The translations under genes and the position numbers were made by a program. This document shows, in pieces, positions 6,687 to 8,857 of a stretch of 8,857 bases of DNA (positions are counted from its first letter, which is position 1; each line of letters starts with the position of its first letter). Location: the NCBI GenBank assembly GCA_028288945.1, contig JAQGHH010000149.1, positions 1 through 8,857 on the forward strand. The letters run 5' to 3'. The notes beneath the pieces are model-generated. The model did not search any database, was not told the origin of the DNA, and saw nothing but the letters and a program-made list of their open reading frames with translations. The DNA is from Phycisphaerales bacterium. GTDB lineage: Bacteria > Planctomycetota > Phycisphaerae > Tepidisphaerales > Tepidisphaeraceae.

Positions 6687-7862
6687 ATGAAATTCCAAGC
6701 ATCGGTCGGCCGTATCACTTTTCTCGCGCTGGTTGTCGTGACGGGCAGTGCCGCGATCGCATCTGACGACAGCCGCCAGCCGCTCAAACAGGACGACGCC
6801 GTGACTCTTATCGCCCGCGAAGGCGTCGTCACCAAGCTCGACACCCTTCCCTATGTCGAGAGCGAATACACGAAGCGATATAAGTTCGACTCGTACGACA
6901 ACCCCAAGCTCAAAGAACTGCGGGACCGCTACCATTTGGACGAAGTCATCGCGCCCGGCAAGACGGAATTCGACCGTCAGGTCCTCCTGCTGGATTGGGT
7001 GAACCACCGCTTCAAGAAGTTCGGCAAGCCCTCCTCGCCCGCCCGCGGGGCGCTGGGCGTGCTGGCTGCCGTCGACGAGGGCCACTCCTTCTTCTGCTCC
7101 CAATACGGCGACGTGCTCGTATCCGCGGCGGCCAGCCTCGGATGGGTGGACCGCCCCCTCGCCCTTCGTCGCCCCGACAACCGCGGCCAAGGCTCGACCG
7201 AACACACCTCCTCTGAAATCTGGTCCAACCAATATCGCAAATGGTTGCTATTCGATCCGACCTTCGCGATGTACGTGGAGAAGGACGGCGTGCCGCTGAG
7301 CGCCTACGAGTTCAGACAGGAATGGTTCTACCACGACGGGACGGACGTGACGTTCGTGATGGACAAGGACCGCAAGCGCTACCGCAAATCAGACATGCCG
7401 GTCCTCCGCGGCCGCTACGCAGGCTTCGGCGACCTGATCTTCGACCCCGGCGCGACCGACGTCTACGCCTTCATCGGCTACGTCCCCAACACCGACCTGC
7501 TCGACCGCGGCTCCGACTGGGGCAACATGTTCATCACCCGCGACAAAATCTGCGACGGAACACAGTGGCACAAGCGACCAACCCCCGCCGACCCCGCCCG
7601 CGACCCCTACTTCCCCATCAACCAGGCCGCCGTCACGCTGACTCTCGAAGGCCCCGCCCTCCGCGTGCGACTCAAAACCCTGACGCCCAACTTCAAAACC
7701 TATCTAATCCGCGTGGACCGCGGCGAGTGGACAGCACAGCGCGAAACCTTCGCCTGGGTTCCTCGTGATGGGGCCAACCGCCTGGAAATAAAAACGGTCA
7801 ACCAATTCGGCGTCGACGGTCCCATCTCCACGGTCGAACTGGAAATGAAGACAGGCAAATAG
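6687..7862 (+). CDS. Secreted transglutaminase-like (cysteine protease fold) protein
   Basis: The 391-residue protein starts with a Sec signal peptide: a hydrophobic core at 10-24 and a likely cut after AIA at residue 25. A transglutaminase-like core spans about 95-200. Cys137 in FFCSQYGDVLVSAAASLGW has the usual position of the nucleophile before a long helix. His173 in STEHTSSEIW and Asp190 in WLLFDPTFAMYVEKDG complete the expected Cys-His-Asp triad. The last 80 residues, ending with WVPRDGANRLEIKTVNQFGVDGP, look like an Ig-type beta-sandwich. Such proteins cleave or cross-link peptides in the periplasm or cell envelope, but this one's substrate is unknown and no close named homologue comes to mind. 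The gene is followed by a REPIN-like repeat and then, on the same strand, by a second secreted-protein gene. Fold assignment is fairly sure; whether it is an active enzyme is inferred from the triad. Confidence 0.85.
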   Translation: MKFQASVGRITFLALVVVTGSAAIASDDSRQPLKQDDAVTLIAREGVVTKLDTLPYVESEYTKRYKFDSYDNPKLKELRDRYHLDEVIAPGKTEFDRQVLLLDWVNHRFKKFGKPSSPARGALGVLAAVDEGHSFFCSQYGDVLVSAAASLGWVDRPLALRRPDNRGQGSTEHTSSEIWSNQYRKWLLFDPTFAMYVEKDGVPLSAYEFRQEWFYHDGTDVTFVMDKDRKRYRKSDMPVLRGRYAGFGDLIFDPGATDVYAFIGYVPNTDLLDRGSDWGNMFITRDKICDGTQWHKRPTPADPARDPYFPINQAAVTLTLEGPALRVRLKTLTPNFKTYLIRVDRGEWTAQRETFAWVPRDGANRLEIKTVNQFGVDGPISTVELEMKTGK

Positions 7863-7904
7863 GACGAAGGAGAGCGCCGTCCCAGCAAGTGATCCGGTCA
7901 CCTT

Positions 7905-7977
7905 TCGTGGCATGGGCGGCTCGCCCATGGACCCGCCGCTATAGCGGCAAAACACGGGCGGGCCGCCCGTGCCACGA
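7905..7977. repeat. REPIN-like three-hairpin intergenic repeat, copy 2
   Basis: The ends form a 15-bp terminal inverted repeat with one mismatch: TCGTGGCATGGGCGG at 7905-7919 and the complement of TCGTGGCACGGGCGG at 7963-7977. Inside are hairpin CATGGGCG/CGCCCATG (7911-7918 and 7922-7929, loop GCT), a perfect 14-bp palindrome GCCGCTATAGCGGC (7935-7948) and hairpin CACGGGCG/CGCCCGTG (7953-7960 and 7964-7971). It lies 42 bp after the stop of the transglutaminase-like gene and about 65 bp before the next start. The shared TTTCGTGGCAYGGG left arm and three-hairpin order identify it as the same family as the copy at 5927-5992. It could also protect or end the upstream transcript. Confidence 0.85.
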
Positions 7978-8029
7978 GGATTGTGAATGCCCTTCTAAAC
8001 CGCCGCGGACATCCAGACCCGAAGGGAAT

Positions 8030-8035
8030 GGAGGG
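8030..8035 (+). promoter_or_regulatory. Ribosome binding site for the glycosidase-like gene
   Basis: GGAGGG lies seven bases before ATG 8043 and fixes the start of the partial gene at the right edge, directly ahead of a signal peptide. Confidence 0.65.
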
Positions 8036-8042
8036 ATTGCTG

Positions 8043-8857
8043 ATGAAAAACTCGTCGTTGATCTTCGCGCTTGTTGCATTCACCATCCTCGCGGCCGCTC
8101 CCCTCGCATTCCCCGCCGACGCCACGCCATCGATACCGCCTGAAGCGAAGAGCACATGGAAAGTCGGCACGCCAATCGTCACGTACTACGCCGGCCCGGC
8201 GATGAGCGAAGCCGTGGCCACGCAAATGGCCGACGGCGGCTTCAACGTCGTCTGGTGCGGCGAGAAAGACCTGGAGCTGCTCCAGAAGCACAGCCTGCGC
8301 GGGATGCTGCACGACGCCCTGCTCGCCCCGGCGTCCCTCGACAGTCCCGCACAGCTACAAAACCTCGACGCCCTGATCGACCGCATCCGCACCCACCCGG
8401 CGTTCTATTCCTACTACATCACGGATGAGCCCGCCGCGGGCGCCTTCGCGGCACTCGAGAAGCTGGTCGCCCACCTCAAGGACAAAGACCCGGCCCACAT
8501 GGCCTACATCAACCTGGTCCCGACCTACGCCACCAACGACCAGCTCGGCACCAAGGGCGACACGGCCGCCGCCTATCGCGAATACCTGCGGCAATATCTC
8601 GACACGGTGAAGCCCGCGCTGGTGAGCTACGACCATTACCAGTTCTACAAGACCGGCGACACGCACGAGTATTTCCTGAACCTCGATCTGGTCCGCAAGG
8701 CCTCGCAAGAAGCCGGCGTGCCCTTCCCGAACATCATCCAGGCCGCGGCGTGGGAGCCGGCCGTGCGAGTGCCGACGGCGGACGAGACCCGCTATCTGCT
8801 CTACACGACCGCGGCGTACGGCGCGCAGGGGATCAGCTACTACGTCTACACCGCCCC
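8043..8857 (+). CDS. Secreted TIM-barrel glycoside-hydrolase-like protein, N-terminal part (3' end outside window)
   Basis: The gene runs off the right edge and gives 271 residues. Residues 1-27 are a Sec signal peptide with hydrophobic core LIFALVAFTILAAAPLA and a possible ADA cut at 25-27. From about 43 the sequence follows the strand-helix rhythm of a (beta/alpha)8 barrel: PIVTYYAGP, GGFNVVWCGEKDLELLQKHS, then FYSYYITDEPAAGAF with Asp128-Glu129-Pro130, then HMAYINLVPTYA, VKPALVSYDHYQFY (193-202) and YGAQGISYYVY. The DEP motif after a barrel strand and the ISYDHY-type motif are shared with uncharacterised glycosidase-like proteins of Bacteroidota and Planctomycetota that are often labelled GH42- or beta-galactosidase-like; Glu129 is a candidate catalytic acid. 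Substrate and exact CAZy family cannot be assigned from this part. Any C-terminal carbohydrate-binding module would lie outside the window. Confidence 0.8.
   Translation, partial: MKNSSLIFALVAFTILAAAPLAFPADATPSIPPEAKSTWKVGTPIVTYYAGPAMSEAVATQMADGGFNVVWCGEKDLELLQKHSLRGMLHDALLAPASLDSPAQLQNLDALIDRIRTHPAFYSYYITDEPAAGAFAALEKLVAHLKDKDPAHMAYINLVPTYATNDQLGTKGDTAAAYREYLRQYLDTVKPALVSYDHYQFYKTGDTHEYFLNLDLVRKASQEAGVPFPNIIQAAAWEPAVRVPTADETRYLLYTTAAYGAQGISYYVYTA

Noticed and set aside
7890..7906. AAGTGA / TCACCTTT as an intrinsic terminator after the transglutaminase-like gene
   Set aside because: Only four clean pairs with a bulge and a short T-run; too weak to call.

Overview
This is a GC-rich, gene-dense bacterial window with seven protein genes, two of them cut by the window edges. 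I see no rRNA, tRNA, CRISPR array or transposase gene. The combination of a Tat-exported formylglycine sulfatase, an HGSNAT-type membrane acyltransferase, a secreted sugar-hydrolase-like barrel protein and compact multi-hairpin intergenic repeats is typical of Planctomycetota (or the wider PVC group). That assignment is an inference from gene content, not from a marker gene.

Layout. (1) 1-786, minus: N-terminal part of an acyltransferase of the heparan-alpha-glucosaminide N-acetyltransferase / DUF5009 type, running off the left edge. (2) 787-1283: about 500 bp without a credible gene. (3) 1284-2438, plus: soluble histidine kinase with an RsbRD-like N-terminal domain. (4) 2419-4266, minus: PAS-GAF histidine kinase whose 3' end overlaps the previous kinase tail to tail by 20 bp. 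(5) 4462-5820, minus: Tat-exported sulfatase. (6) 6028-6594, minus: PrxQ/Bcp-like peroxiredoxin. (7) 6687-7862, plus: secreted transglutaminase-like protein, divergent from the peroxiredoxin across a 92-bp gap that holds a heptamer direct repeat. (8) 8043 to the right edge, plus: N-terminal part of a secreted TIM-barrel glycoside-hydrolase-like protein.

Two REPIN-like elements (5927-5992 and 7905-7977) lie shortly after the stop codons of the peroxiredoxin and the transglutaminase-like gene. They share a left-arm sequence and a three-hairpin architecture. Their stems differ in sequence while staying paired, so the fold appears to be under selection.

Functional reading. The acyltransferase, sulfatase and putative glycosidase would fit catabolism of sulfated or N-substituted polysaccharides at the cell surface, but they are not one operon and the link is inference. 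The two kinases have no response regulator in view, so their partners and signals are unknown. No obviously novel multi-gene system is visible. The most unusual points are the overlapping kinase pair, the covarying repeat pair, the unusual H-box of the RsbRD-type kinase and the uncharacterised secreted proteins at the right end.
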